DNA of 64,000 nt. Origin: Thozetella sp. PMI_491. Its lineage: Eukaryota > Ascomycota > Sordariomycetes > Chaetosphaeriales > Chaetosphaeriaceae. A program made the translations under genes and the position numbers. The notes under the pieces are model-generated. The model did no database searches. It worked only from the letters and a program-made list of their open reading frames with translations, and was not told where the DNA came from. The DNA is taken from the NCBI GenBank assembly GCA_021432635.1, contig MU270022.1, positions 682,001-746,000 of the forward strand, in the 5' to 3' direction. This document shows positions 12,197 through 23,879 of this stretch, piece by piece. The first letter of the stretch is position 1, and the number at the start of each line of letters is the position of its first letter.

Positions 12197-12993
12197 ATGT
12201 TCGCCCGTGTTGCCTTCACCGCACTCGCCGCCGCCCCCTTTGTGGCCGCTCATGGCAAAGTGAGTGTTGTCAAAGGGGATCTTGGAGGCAATGGCACCGC
12301 CCTAGGGATTAGAGGCGCCTCGGTCCCGGGCCCAGGACCAAACTATTTGACCGAGGTCGATACGACAGTGTTCTGGTCCCAATCTGCGACGACGGACAAT
12401 GATCTGGGGTATACCACCGAGGCTGGCAATAACCAGCTATCAGACCTCACCAAAGCCATGGCCCAATCCGGTTCTACGCTGCCGCAGGTCAGTAGTGGTG
12501 GCTCCGTCAGTGGCACCTTCCACATCGTCACAACCGATGGTGCCGGCCCGCTGGAGGCTCTTATCGACGAGACCGCCACGGGGAAGTGGTCCAACTCCAC
12601 GCAGGCCACCGTGAGCACCCAGCCACCTGGCACGAATGGCAACATTGAAGCTCCTAGCAGGCGCAACTTTTTCAGCCGTGCGCTCATTAAGATAGGACTC
12701 ATCGCCAAGAGAGCCGAGAACGTCAACGAAGATCATGTGAGTAGACTGCATATGTGGTTACAAGCCTCACTATCTGAGAGCAAAGCTAATGACGTCACTC
12801 GCAGGACTTCGCTGTTGAGATACCAGCTGGTACCTCTTGCACGGGAACCATCAATGGCATATCTAATCTATGCCTTGTCAAAGTTACCAACAACAACAAT
12901 AATGGCCCGTTCGGCGGTGTGTTTGCGGTCCAAATGCCCGGCACCAAGTCTGCACGAGTTAAACGCGAGGGCCACCTTCGTCGGATTCAGTAA
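12197..12993 (+). CDS. Egh16/Gas1-like secreted protein (DUF3129)
   Basis: Two exons, 12197-12736 and 12805-12993, give 242 residues; the 68 nt intron has a CGTCACTC-type branch region and CGCAG acceptor. A signal peptide (about residues 1-18) is followed at once by HGKVSVVKGDLGGNG, the hallmark start of the Egh16/Mas3/Gas1 family. Members are secreted during appressorium formation in powdery mildew and rice blast and in insect pathogens. The C-terminal exon holds a CTGTINGISNLCLV stretch, a poly-Asn loop and FGGVFAVQMP. The central RAENVNEDHDF segment and basic pairs may mark processing. Exact biochemical function is unknown for the family. Confidence 0.8.
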
Positions 12994-13639
12994 ATGTAGG
13001 CAATGGTCGAGATCTAGAATTCACGCTCGGCTAGAACACCATGGGCCATGTAAAAACCATCCCCTGTAGGATTGTTAGCTTGGTACAATATAGAGATCAG
13101 CTTAGCATGAGAGCTTGAAAGTCAGTAAACAGCCCTGTAGGCTTGTTTTTGGTCCATTTGCCCCCTGTTGGCCCTGTAAACTCTTTGGTATCTGGGCCAA
13201 TTACTTTTGTCCTGAAGATATTCGCCTTTCGATTCTTACGCTAGCAAACAAACAAGTAAACAAACAAACAAACAGGGGCTGTGTTGTGTGTACTGTAGCC
13301 CCCTTTCAGAAGGGATCTACACTGCAGAGAAGACTCGAAGGTACCTGCATGCAACGATGAGACTGGAAGCCGTAATAGAAGCAATCTCACTGTATTCTAA
13401 TTTATTTTCCGATCGATGTAAATGTACCTGAGCCAATCACATGTTCGCACAGATGACTGTGGATTAGTTGACGGTAGATCGATGTTTAATATATCTGTCA
13501 TTCCGATGCACGTAAATCTTCTATCGTTTATAGTCCGGTGCCCGTTTATCTATCCAAGATGCCAGTCGTGACGTTTACTCGCCTAGGCCAGCGGCCATTC
13601 CAAGGCTCCGTAGAAAAGAAAACGGGGTTCTTCCTATGA
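12994..13639. other. Intergenic, with CAAA microsatellite
   Basis: Holds the 3' end of the Egh16-like gene. A short (CAAA)n-like tract lies at about 13244-13275. No gene seen. Confidence 0.5.
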
Positions 13640-15318
13640 CTAAAGTTCATCTTTTTGGCTTTCCGTCTCGGGGGTTGCGATTCTCCGAAGCCGGAAGACC
13701 TTGGCCGCGTGGCTCGGAACTACCGTCTCGAAGGCGCCTCGGGCCGCTATCTCGGCCACCTTCACCCCGAACAACCTCGGGTCACCCTTTTTCAGACCCT
13801 CTGCGAAGGGAGTTTCCGTGGCGTTGTACCAGTTTGCCTCGCGCAAGACGGTTAGTCGGCCCGTGTCTTCTTCAGCTTCAAGCAAGGCCTTCGCTGTCTC
13901 GGTCTTCATGCGATGGGCCCACAAATCGTGAACGGCCCATGCAGAATTGACCTGCGGCGCGGATCCGCCCGGCCCGTCGGCTACAAAGATCTCGTTAAGA
14001 GTAGCGCGCATCGTGATCTCCGCTCCAGCAGCGTTGAAGAAGATCACTGCTTGGTCGCCATTCTGCAGCCTCCCGCTCCAGACGTGCGCTTCGGCGTTGC
14101 CGAACTCGTCCGGAACCAGGGATCCGCCGACGTCTCGCCGGACGCGCGCCACACTCTGCGGGAGCGGATCTTGGCTCAGTGCAATGATGGCCGGGTTGTT
14201 CACGATGGTCAGAGCTTCGGCGGGTATGCTGCGGAGGTCATTGCCGAGCATCAGGGGGGATTTGAGGGCGGCCCACATGGCGAAGTGCGCCTTGTACTCC
14301 TCGTCCGTCATGCCGCCCTGCCCGACCTCAAGCATGTCAAGGTCGTTCCAGCCACCTCGGATGCTCCGATCCACGAATGGAGCGACTTTATTGATGATGA
14401 AGAGCACTGAGCAGTGGGTTCCAGGCGCAATGCAGAACGGATCAGCTGCAGTCCCACAACTGCAGAGATCGTCGGGCCTGCTAAAGGAGTCGTAAATGTC
14501 TCCAGAGATCCGCCAGGCATGTGCGATAGACATACCCCACTGTTCACGAGCTGTTAGACAAGGGAGCGGTAGAACCTCTCTTGCCCGGAGATGCACTTAC
14601 CGTGTGTACATAGTCTTCGCCCCAGTTGCACAAGCTGAAGACTATAGGCCGTCCCGTTGCGTTCAAAGCGTCCGCCATGACCTTGTACCTATTGTAAGAA
14701 ATTTGAGGGGTACCCATCCTCCCAGCATGCCAGCAGTTGTCATACTTGAGGAAATCGACTCCGTACGACGCAAAGCTCTCAGCATCCTCTTTCTCGTAGT
14801 CCAGCGACCCTTCGAAACGTGCGCAGGTCTTCTCGCCTGCGCTGGAATACATTCCATACCTACCCAGTACCGAGTCAGCACTTCGCGGGGTTTCTTCCGG
14901 CGGTTGGATAGAGTTAAAGTCTTTCTTACTTCAATCCGAGAGAGTGGATATGATCAGAGATGTACTTCAATCCATGGGGGAATTTGTCAAGATTCGCATG
15001 AACCTTGCCATCTTTGTCTCGGCCGTTGACGTCTTGCCAGCAGTCGTCTAGAACGACGTTCAGATATCCGAGGTCCCGCAGGCCAAGGCTTACCACCCGC
15101 TCAGAGGTCTGAAGGAGCAGGTCTTCTGATACATCGCACGCAAATGCATTCCAGTTATTCTACCACCCATTAGAACTGCTGACCCGAGGAAGATGGTTGA
15201 TAGGAAGCTCTTATACCCAGCCCATAGGAGGAGTGTTGGCTAGTCCATTGTCTAGAGCAACAGATACGCCTGATCCAAAGATGAGGCTCAGGATGGCGGT
15301 GAGCTTTGGGGAGTGCAT
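13640..15318 (-). CDS. GH27 alpha-galactosidase with C-terminal KDEL
   Basis: Four exons: 15217-15318, 14930-15159, 14601-14859 and 13640-14539, encoding 496 residues. All three introns (57, 70 and 61 nt) restore conserved GH27 runs: PPMGWNNWNAF, GLKYGMYSSAG and YVHTWGMSIA. A signal peptide (about residues 1-21) leads the catalytic barrel. The nucleophile Asp lies in LKYDNCW (about residue 151) and the acid/base Asp in GGWNDLDMLE (about 263). The enzyme would remove terminal alpha-1,6-galactose from galactomannan or raffinose-type sugars. The protein ends exactly in KDEL before the stop at 13640, an ER-retrieval tetrapeptide unexpected on a secreted hydrolase. It lies beside a Zn2Cys6 regulator and a sugar permease, suggesting a common sugar-use locus. 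Confidence 0.93.
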
Positions 15319-15817
15319 CGTCAGCACTGCAGCCTGCCAACGAGATGTGTGGCGTAGGACAAGAACGAAAGATGAAGAGGGCAGATACGTGAGAGGCTCG
15401 GCAGCAAAAGAGTGTCCTGGGAAGCTATCCCCGGCTAGGAAGGGAGCCCGAGTTACGCAGACAACGAACCGGTCCCGGCGGTCTGAGACGATCTGCTTCC
15501 CTTTCTGAAAGCTCCCTGACCTCCGAAAGTGGCCGTGTTGCCCCGACACGTGTTAGTGCGGGTTCGTGCGGTAGCGGCGGAAAACTGCCTCGAGTTTTCC
15601 GCCGTGCATGCAGAAGTGGGGCCGCGATGGTCGTCACGTCGGCAGAGCAGGGTTCCCCAACTGCAGTGAGGTGACATTGCATATCGGCTTGGCGGTGGCC
15701 AGAGCGAACTAGCCAACGATCGTGAACAAGGGTGGACAGTGGGCATCGAGTATGAGCGGTCATCGGTAAAGCAGTCGGATACACGAGTCGAGTCGAGTTC
15801 AGTTTCCTACACTCTGT
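15319..15817. other. Intergenic between regulator 3' end and alpha-galactosidase start
   Basis: Contains the alpha-galactosidase promoter. No further gene recognised. Confidence 0.5.
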
Positions 15818-17549
15818 CTAGCGTATGCCATCCAAGTTCCAAAGCGCCTCGGCATCACTTTCCAGGTACTTCCCCTCCATCAACTCCCCCGGTTCCTCCA
15901 AGAAGCGGAGCATCCACCTATCTAGTACGAAGCTGGCGTCCATCCTGCTCCGGCAAGTCTCGTGGAACGCGCGCAGTCGGCTCATGACCCGATCGAGCAT
16001 TGGCCAGTACGGCCGCAAACTCAGTAGCACCTCGAAGTTTTTCTCTAGCCTCTCTCTCGCCATACGGATCGCTTCTTCGTCTGGAGATGTCAGCAAGGTG
16101 TGGATTTGCACCGTGCTGGCGATCACTAGGACATGGGCCACCATTGCATAGAGGACGTCGCATCCCGGAGTAGCAAAGGCACGATAGATCATGTCGCATA
16201 AGTGGGCAGCATGCATCTTGCAGCGATCCGCGTACCCTCGATGGGCGGGTAAGGCTGGCTCGTGGATCTCCCCGTGCAAAAACTGGTAGAAGAGTAGCTG
16301 CCCGAAGTGATAGAACCCGAGGAACACCGCAACATATACGCGTCCCAGTCCTCTTGAGGCGAACCAAGCGAGATTGTCGGGGTGATCGCGCATGTTTTCT
16401 GGAAGCTCCTTGCGCCACTGCTCAAGCTTGAGTTCGATCTCTTGCACTTCGTGAATTACAAAATGTTGATCTAGATCCTCTACCACGCATCTTTGGTTGA
16501 AGTCGTTGATCTGAGAGAGTATCCTGTTCAGCTTCACCATCTGGGAGAGTAGCTGCGAGTTGTTGGAGAGAGCTGCGTCGTCCTGCGTGCTGCTCTCTTC
16601 GTTGCCGTGCTGAAGGGCGAGGAATGAGAGCTCGTCAATGGGCAGCGGCACGTCTTGGCTCGGCGGCATGACCTTGGGTAGCTTGACTGCAGTCGACGAC
16701 CAGACATCAATCATACAGAGCGACCACCACACTAGTGTGCCGTTAGGTTCATTTCTCCAATACATTGCGGGGAAAGGCACTGCATGATGTCTTACCTCGA
16801 ATATTAACTTCCCGTTCCAAGGTGCTAGAAGCGGGGCGCCTAGGAAGGTCTAAGAGTTGGGCCATGCGTCCTGCCACTCCATAGAATATGTTCTCCACTT
16901 CCGGATTGCCCTCAGCTGATGCCATGGTCCCCAGGAGGATGCAGAGCCGGATGGTATGCAAGGATACTTCACTCAGGCAGACTAGCCGCTGCCCCTGCTC
17001 GAAGAAGACCTGGCCGCGCTTCCGCGGGTCTGTGTCGGCAAAGAACGGGTCTGCCGAGAACCTAAACACACCTTAGAATGCAAAATTTTGCCTGACGCAG
17101 GAGCCCCATTAGTTCCTCACCTCGCAGATAGTGCGAATATCGCGCATAGAATGCTGTGAGGCACCCGCTGGTGGGATAGATCTTCCAGGAAAGTGGGCCG
17201 GTGGAAAATAGAATGGTTCTGGTCGTGGATGAAGTCGAAATACAGCGTAGCGAGGTGCAGCCGCAAGGGATATGATGGCCAGCCCTCGAGGGGCGGGTGT
17301 TCATCATCGTGCCGCTCTTGCTCTCTGGTCCGTCCTCCGTAATATCCTCCTTGAGGAGGCTCCCAGACGCATGGAATATTACGCTGGTCGCAATAGGTAC
17401 ATATCAATCGGCCAGCAGAAATGTTGCATTTGCGTCTTCGGGAGCTGTGATGGGTTAGATGGAACGCGACTTCTTAAGCCGTCCGGCTTATAAGCAAGGG
17501 TGTGTATGCTGTCATACCGGCAAGCCGCGCATGCTGAGGGCTTCCGCAT
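15818..17549 (-). CDS. Zn2Cys6 transcription factor with fungal middle homology region
   Basis: Four exons: 17518-17549, 17121-17444, 16796-17061 and 15818-16731, giving 511 residues. The binuclear zinc cluster is split by intron 1 (73 nt): Cys7, 10, 17, 26, 29 and 36 with SRRRKC in the first half and CVWEPP after the last cysteine. The middle region carries family marks: FHRPTF, a helix pair, and REVNIRVWWSLCMID, the last rebuilt by removing the 64 nt intron at 16732-16795. Such proteins bind CGG-containing sites as dimers in the nucleus. Its position between an alpha-galactosidase gene and a divergent sugar permease suggests a pathway-specific regulator of that locus; this is inference. Confidence 0.9.
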
Positions 17550-18245
17550 TAGAGCAAGGCCCCGAGTGATCGGGCGTAAATGCGTCTCTCGAAGCGATGC
17601 TCAAGCGGTGCTCTAGGCGAATGGACGAGATCTAGTGCTCAGTCGGGGGCTCACGACGCGTCACTTTCCCAGAAGATCTTCTCGTGGCTGCCGCCGGCTG
17701 TTCCAGGCTTGTGATACCTGCACAGGACTTCGGACTGAAAGGCGGGACAAGACGCCAATCTCAGGTGCGGCGCCCACCTCGGCGCAGATTCCCGACTAAG
17801 GATACCCCGACGGTGGGGCATGGGAGAAGCCCCTGCACCTTGACCTCCATCCCCCCACCACCCTCGACCTCCCCAAACGGTCTAGGAAATCCCCATGGGG
17901 CGGTCCAAAAGGACGCGGATGTGGATTAAGATCATGGAGCACTCGTCCGGGGCACCCAATCGACGGGAGACATGGCCGAAAAGTCTAGGCCCCCCGCACG
18001 CAGCAGCCGACTGTGTTCAGGTCATGGCCCCATTCACCGTCTAGCGCATGCGTGTGCGAGCTAACCTCGGCCACGAAGCGAGCAAGGGGTCCACATGAGC
18101 TCTATAAAGTCCTGCCACCAGCACCTTCACGAGCTGCCCAGCTCTGCAGTGCTACACAAGCTCATGAGCGCTGCTCAACCGTACTTCTTCTCAGTCCCCT
18201 TTTGCATATCGATTTTGGTGTCTGGGCCAGTCACTAGCCGACACC
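17550..18245. other. Divergent promoter region between regulator and sugar permease
   Basis: About 700 bases shared by the two outward-facing genes. The region is GC-rich with several CGG triplets, as expected of Zn2Cys6 targets, but no single site can be assigned. Confidence 0.45.
18102..18108 (+). promoter_or_regulatory. TATA-like element of sugar permease gene
   Basis: CTATAAAG lies about 140 bases before the permease ATG at 18246 and is followed by a pyrimidine-rich leader. Confidence 0.4.
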
Positions 18246-20039
18246 ATGTCCGAGTCCCACGAGAAGCCCACGGTCGAGACCACGGCGCCCCAGGGTGGGG
18301 GCCCTGGTGAAGCCATCGAAGCCATCAACAACGAGCGCCAGATGACCCTGCGCGACACATTCCGGTTTTGGCCCAAGGCTATCGGCTTCTCTCTCTTGTT
18401 GTCCTTGGCGGTGATCATGGAGGTACCTGACACATATCGCACCACACCCAGTTCGTGATGGGAGCTAACAGGTTTGTGTAGGGCTATGACACCAACCTAA
18501 TGAGCAATTTCTATGCGTTTCCGGCATTCAAGAACGCCTTCGGTGACGAGGTAGACCATTCCGACGGAGGCATGCTTATTTCCTCGCGATGGCAGACCAT
18601 CATTGGCAACGGCGTTCAGGTATGTGACTGGGTCCGCGCTGATCGCTTCTCGCACTAATCCCTTCTGCAGGTCGGCTCCATTATTGGACTGTTCATCAAT
18701 GGTATAGTTTCGGAGTGGCTCGGTTACAAGAAGACGATGATAATCTCCATGGTTGTAATGATCGGGGCCGTGTTCATCCCCTTCTTCTCAACCGGCCTCC
18801 CCATGTTTCTCGCAGGTGCACTCATTCAGGGTATCCCATGGGGAGTCTTCCGTCAGTTCTCCCTTGCTCTTTATTGTTATTTCCGTCATTACTTACACTC
18901 AGATATGAACAGAGACACTCGCTGTAACATACGCTGCGGATGTGTGCCCCGTCGCTCTTCGGGCGTATATGACATCGTGGATCAACATATGCTGGGTTAT
19001 CGGCCAGCTTATATCCTCCGGCATCCTGAATGGGCTTTTGAAGCGAACCGACCAATGGGGTTACCGTATTCCTTTTGCTGTCCAGTGGATCTGGCCGGTG
19101 CCGATCATCATCGTCACTCTGTTCGCCCCCGAGAGTCCGTGGTGGCTGATCCGCAAGAACCGCATTGAGGATGCACGAGCTGCTATCCGGAGTCTCACGA
19201 CCCCAGAGAGCGGCGTACCCTTTGATATGGACGCGCATATCGAGTTGATGAAGGTTACGAACCAATTTGAGCTCGAGGTCAGCTCCGGAACTCACTATTG
19301 GGACTTGTTCCGCGGCACCGACCTACGCCGAACCGAGATCGCAGCCATGGTCTGGGTGACTCAATCCTTCTGTGGCGTACCTTTCATGGGATACGGAGTC
19401 CAATTCATGAAGCAGGCAGGCCTGAGTACCGACAGTGCGTACGGAATGAACCTGGGCCAGACTGGTATCGGCCTCGCTGGCTGTATCATTGCCTGGTGGA
19501 TCATGACCTACGTGGGCCGGCGAACGCTATACTTGACCGGCCTTGCTTCCATGTTCGTCATACTTATGATTATCGGCTTCCTGGGTATTCCGACGAGCAC
19601 CTCGCAGACGTCGTGGGCTGTTGGGTCGCTGATCATCATAATGCTCTTCATCTTCCAGCTGACTGTTGGGCCGGCCTGCTACACGATTGTGGCCGAGGTC
19701 CCATCAACACGACTCCGAATCAAGACTGTTGCCTTCGCCCGAGCCGCGTACAACGCTGCTGGCTTCATTACCAACGTGCTTATGCCCAAGATTGTGGGCG
19801 CCAACGACTGGAACTGGGGGGCCAAAGGAGGCTTTTTCTGGGCGGGGATCGACCTCCTCTTCTTGATTTGGACTTTCTTCCGCCTGCCTGAGCCTATGGG
19901 GCTGACATACTCGGAGCTGGATCTTCTATTTGAGCATAAAGTCTCGGCGCGCAAGTTCTCACAGGAAGCTGCCGACGTGCTTAAGCCGGAACTGGAGGAG
20001 GTCGGGCGGCGTGGAGAGAAGGCAGCTGCGCTCAATTGA
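18246..20039 (+). CDS. MFS alpha-glucoside/sugar:H+ symporter
   Basis: Four exons: 18246-18422, 18482-18619, 18671-18851 and 18913-20039, encoding 540 residues. The introns (59, 51 and 61 nt) restore IMEGYDTN, GNGVQVGSII and WGVFQTLAVTYAADVCP. The last run ends in a MAL-permease-like ADVCPVALR. Twelve membrane helices are expected; further sugar-porter marks are PESPWWL and YVGRRTLYL. The family imports maltose, trehalose and other alpha-glucosides, and some members take alpha-galactosides. Divergent placement from the Zn2Cys6 gene and proximity to the GH27 gene fit uptake of oligosaccharides or of hydrolysis products. Confidence 0.92.
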
Positions 20040-20505
20040 TTGGAAAGAGCTTCTTTCAATACCTTTAAGCAATATCTTCAAACTGAATGGCAGTAAAAAT
20101 AGGTTATCTAGGATTACTACACACAGCAATGCGCCTCTATCCATAGGACGGAATCTTATAAGCAACGAGCAATAAAACTGCAAATCGCACAAGAGGCTAC
20201 CGAGGTGTTCGCGTGCGTATCATACCCTTAACTCAGCCCAAAGCCTGTAACTCCTTGCTGTCCGGAGCAATAGTTGGACGGCATCGGCATAACTGATGCC
20301 AGGCCGTGTGCTGCCCGAAGCCATACTAGGGCCAGGAGGCTCTTGCTGTCTTTGTAGATCCTGCTGGCCTCTTTGAGCCAGTGTGATGAATTTCGTTAGC
20401 TTAATTGGTCAGCATATTCCGTACAGTCCGAATTCATTTAATCCTTCATACCGTTCAGGTATCACCCCCGGCTTGCCATCCTCGACTTGGGGGGCCGGAT
20501 GAATG
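20040..20505. other. Intergenic between convergent permease and calcineurin genes
   Basis: Shared 3' region of two convergent genes. No other feature recognised. Confidence 0.5.
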
Positions 20506-22262
20506 CTAGAGCTCCTCCTCGACTACCGCCACCACCTCTTCCCTGACTGGGGGCAGTCTTTCGTTCTGCATGTCCGCCTCATGGGCCTGCTCGAAATTTT
20601 TGATTGCATCCTTAATGCCCTCGGCGCCGAGCATAAGCGTTCCGGCTGGCAAAGGCCCGCCAGTCGCGGCCTTGAACTCTGTAACTCTTTCTGACTCCTC
20701 GCGCAGCACATGAAAGACACGCGAGAGTCGGCCAACGGCCAGGATCTTGTTCCTCAGCGCCAATCGCTTATAGTCAATCGACTCGGGATCAGATGCGGAG
20801 CCTGCCGAGGTAGATGCCGAATCCTCCCGCAACTCTTCCTCAGAGCACATATTCAGGATGGCGAGTAACATATCCGTCGTCTTCTCGGCAACGAATGGAA
20901 GAGACCATGAAAAGACGTCCATCATGTTGGGCAGACAATAGGGGTGCGGCACGCAGTTGAACTGACGAATGTTAAGAACATTGTTCTCGTATTTCAGGAC
21001 GGCCGCCTTGTTGTTATACATGTCGACATAGTTCGGAGCTGAAAAGATCGTTATCAAGCTGGGAAAACTTGTTGTCCGGGCTTTTCGGTACATCCGGTAG
21101 CCTGCATCTTGTGCCTCGTGTGCGCGAATGATGGAGAGAAGATTATTCCTCTCTAGGAAGTTGCAGGTGGCGGTGTATGTGAAAAAATACGAGCAGCCAC
21201 GCGCGCGATTATGAAGGAAATAGTCGGCGGTGGTCTCTTGCCCAAAGTTTTCGGTCGGGTCAGCCCAGAGGAGATCGCACATCAGGCCATGGGTTGGTGG
21301 CTCACGGAACCGATCGAGCTGCAGTATGTATTAGCGATGTTGGTCTTCTATCGCGACTTGAGAGGAGGGGAAGAACCAGCTTACATTCCGAAGGTCGTCT
21401 AATGTTTGTAGTTCCGGACTGAGTCCACCGTGGATACACAGAAACTGTTGGTTGATAACCGCGCCAAGCGGAAGGGAGCAAAAAGACTCTAGGCACGCTT
21501 CGTAAATAGCCTCGGAATACTTGCGCTTGCACTCCAGCTTAAAGGTAAAGTACTCGGCCAAGTTGCGACACTCATGGTTTCCACGCAGTAACCAGAGGGT
21601 GTCGGGGTAATGTATCTTCAGCGACCAAAGAAACAAGACACATTCGATACTGAAGTAGCCGCGGTCAACGTAATCTCCGAGGAAGAGGTATTTTGTGTCG
21701 GCTGGATTGCCACCGAAGTCGAAGAGCCTTATAAGGTCGTAGTATTGTCCGTGTATATCACCGCAGATCGTCACCGGCGCGTCAATCTCGAGAAGGTTGG
21801 GTTCGGCATGGAGCAGTTCGGTCCCTTTCCTGATAATGAAAAGAGCTTGCTCCTCGGTTAGGCGGCCTTCGTGGAGAAAGTGTTGTTTCAGGAACTGGAG
21901 GTTGGGCTTCTCGCGAGTCTCGTCCTGGTAGAATTCGTCGTCGCTGGGAGGCAGCCATGCCGGAGGCGGCACGTCTAGAAGAGCAAGGACATATCAGCGA
22001 CTTGTCGGTCCCGAGCTATGCGTGATGCGTCGGGGTAGGGAGGGTCTAATGGAAATGCCGCCCAACAGCGGAGGGCTTCCGTACCTTTGCAGATGCGATC
22101 TCGTGTGCTGACCTGAGTGCCATCCTCCATAGTGTGGATGCTGAAGTCGATTTCCGGGATTGGCTTCTTCTGCTGTATGGCCCGCAAGGTATTGGCGACC
22201 TGCTCACTGCGACGCCGCTCGGCTTCGTTGGGCGGCGCCGCACCCCCGTCCTCGCTTGCCAT
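20506..22262 (-). CDS. Calcineurin A-like catalytic subunit (PP2B), divergent
   Basis: Three exons: 22085-22262, 21385-21974 and 20506-21318, giving 526 residues, near the usual fungal length. All metallophosphatase motifs are intact: [26 protein letters not shown] and the LRAHEAQ-type [12 protein letters not shown]. The calmodulin-binding region ([12 protein letters not shown]) and an autoinhibitory-like segment (INERMP-type MQNERLPP) follow. The enzyme would dephosphorylate substrates in response to Ca2+/calmodulin. Several positions invariant in fungal and animal calcineurins differ: [11 protein letters not shown] instead of APNYLDVYNNK, and [14 protein letters not shown] instead of HPYWLPNFMDVFTW. 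This suggests a second, specialised paralogue rather than the housekeeping copy, although that cannot be settled from one window. Confidence 0.9.
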
Positions 22263-23879
22263 ACTGAAACTGCTGCTTGGAGTTGGGGCAAAGACAAGAG
22301 CTTAAATTCGACACGGGAAGCCAGCGGGAGGAAGATGCGGTATTGACATTCCACACTAAGTAGCTCAGCGCACGCACATATACCGTTTGGGATGTGGAGA
22401 CCCGTAAGAGAGCAGGGGAAGCTAGGGCGGCCAAAAGATAAGTGAAGACAAGAAGCTGCCTAAATGGGTTCTAGAATACGCAAGGCAGAATGAAGGGCTG
22501 ACTGGAAGCCCGATCTTGGCTAAATATATCCGTGCCTTCTAATTGGTCTCCACGTGCATGGGCCGTAATGATCTTACCGGTTTGGGGGAGGTTACGACCC
22601 GTGCGCCAGCGGTAGGCGCGTGACCGTACACCATCCCTTACAGGAGGCTCCTGCTCATAGAAGCACAAGTGTGAGCTGACAGCAGTGCTTAGCTGTCGAT
22701 GTTAAGAAACTAAGGCGTTTTTGAGTAGTGGCGACTAGTAGTCGGCGGACTTTTGAACCATATGCAGAGCCGTGCAGCCATGACAGCTCCGCCTGTCTGC
22801 CGAAACTCCACATCGGCGATCCGATGAATCGTAACTGGGGACAAGAGAGCATATCTAGACGTTATGACGAGCAATGGGTATTAGATTCAAATGCAAATTG
22901 GTACAGATGAATCGATGTTCAGCTAGTCCGTTGTCCGAAACTATCGGCCGCTTGTACGCTGGCGACGAACCTCTGCCCAGTCGTCCACCGACCTCCTGAT
23001 CGCTACAAGATTATTTAGTCCTGACCAGGTGAGTCAACAAAGACGCCCTCCAATCCATGCACTGTAGCAAGAATATAGGTTAGTTACAGCCATCGTTGCT
23101 AGAATAGCCCTGGTGACTAGGATGAAGAAATAGGTGTTTCAAGGTGCTAATTGAATGAGCAAAACTAAGGTAGGCAGATTGGAGTTCACGAAATCGCGCA
23201 GTATGGGGCGAACCCGAGCTCATATTTGTATTCTACGTATATCTTCTCTTGGAAAATAAGCGCAAGGCTTGTATTCGTGGGTTTTAGTCAAGATCTACCC
23301 AGCGTAGGGTAGGTGTGCATCGCCAAGGTCTCCTCCAATCGCATCCTCCTCTCGCGGCGAAAATATACGAGAGTTTGTCTTGGCAGTTAATGCGAGTGGA
23401 TCGCGACACTTTACCTGCGTCGCATATACTACAGGAGGTTACTTTTAATGGGACTCGGGGTAGCTAGCCAGCGCGACACTGGAAGATCCCCCAGTAGACT
23501 GCCAAGAGGAGATAGCAATGCTCGTATGTTAGCAGAGCCAACCCGAGTCTAAGTAGCTGCAATGCAAGCCCATGTCACTAGGTTAAGGTTCCAGGGAACG
23601 GAAAAACTGGCGATTTCTACTCAAGGATGCATCCACTTTAATCCCGGGGAATGCATTCTCGGGGAAACAGCCACAATAAAGAGCGAACTTCCAAGTGCTC
23701 TCTGGGTGGGCAGATTTTGCGATGGATACATGTATATACAACGGTGACCCCGTTCTCTAAAGGCGCAGTATTGAGATACACGCTCTAGCAGAATGCTACC
23801 AGAGTCAAGATAGGCGCTCGTTACTTGTCCTACTTGTCCGTCCTTCTTACGCCCCGTCCCCCGGCAGCGATTCATTGCG
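22263..23879. other. 1.6 kb intergenic region, no supported gene
   Basis: Contains the upstream region of the calcineurin-like gene and of the metallopeptidase-like gene. No domain-bearing frame, RNA gene or repeat recognised. Confidence 0.4.
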
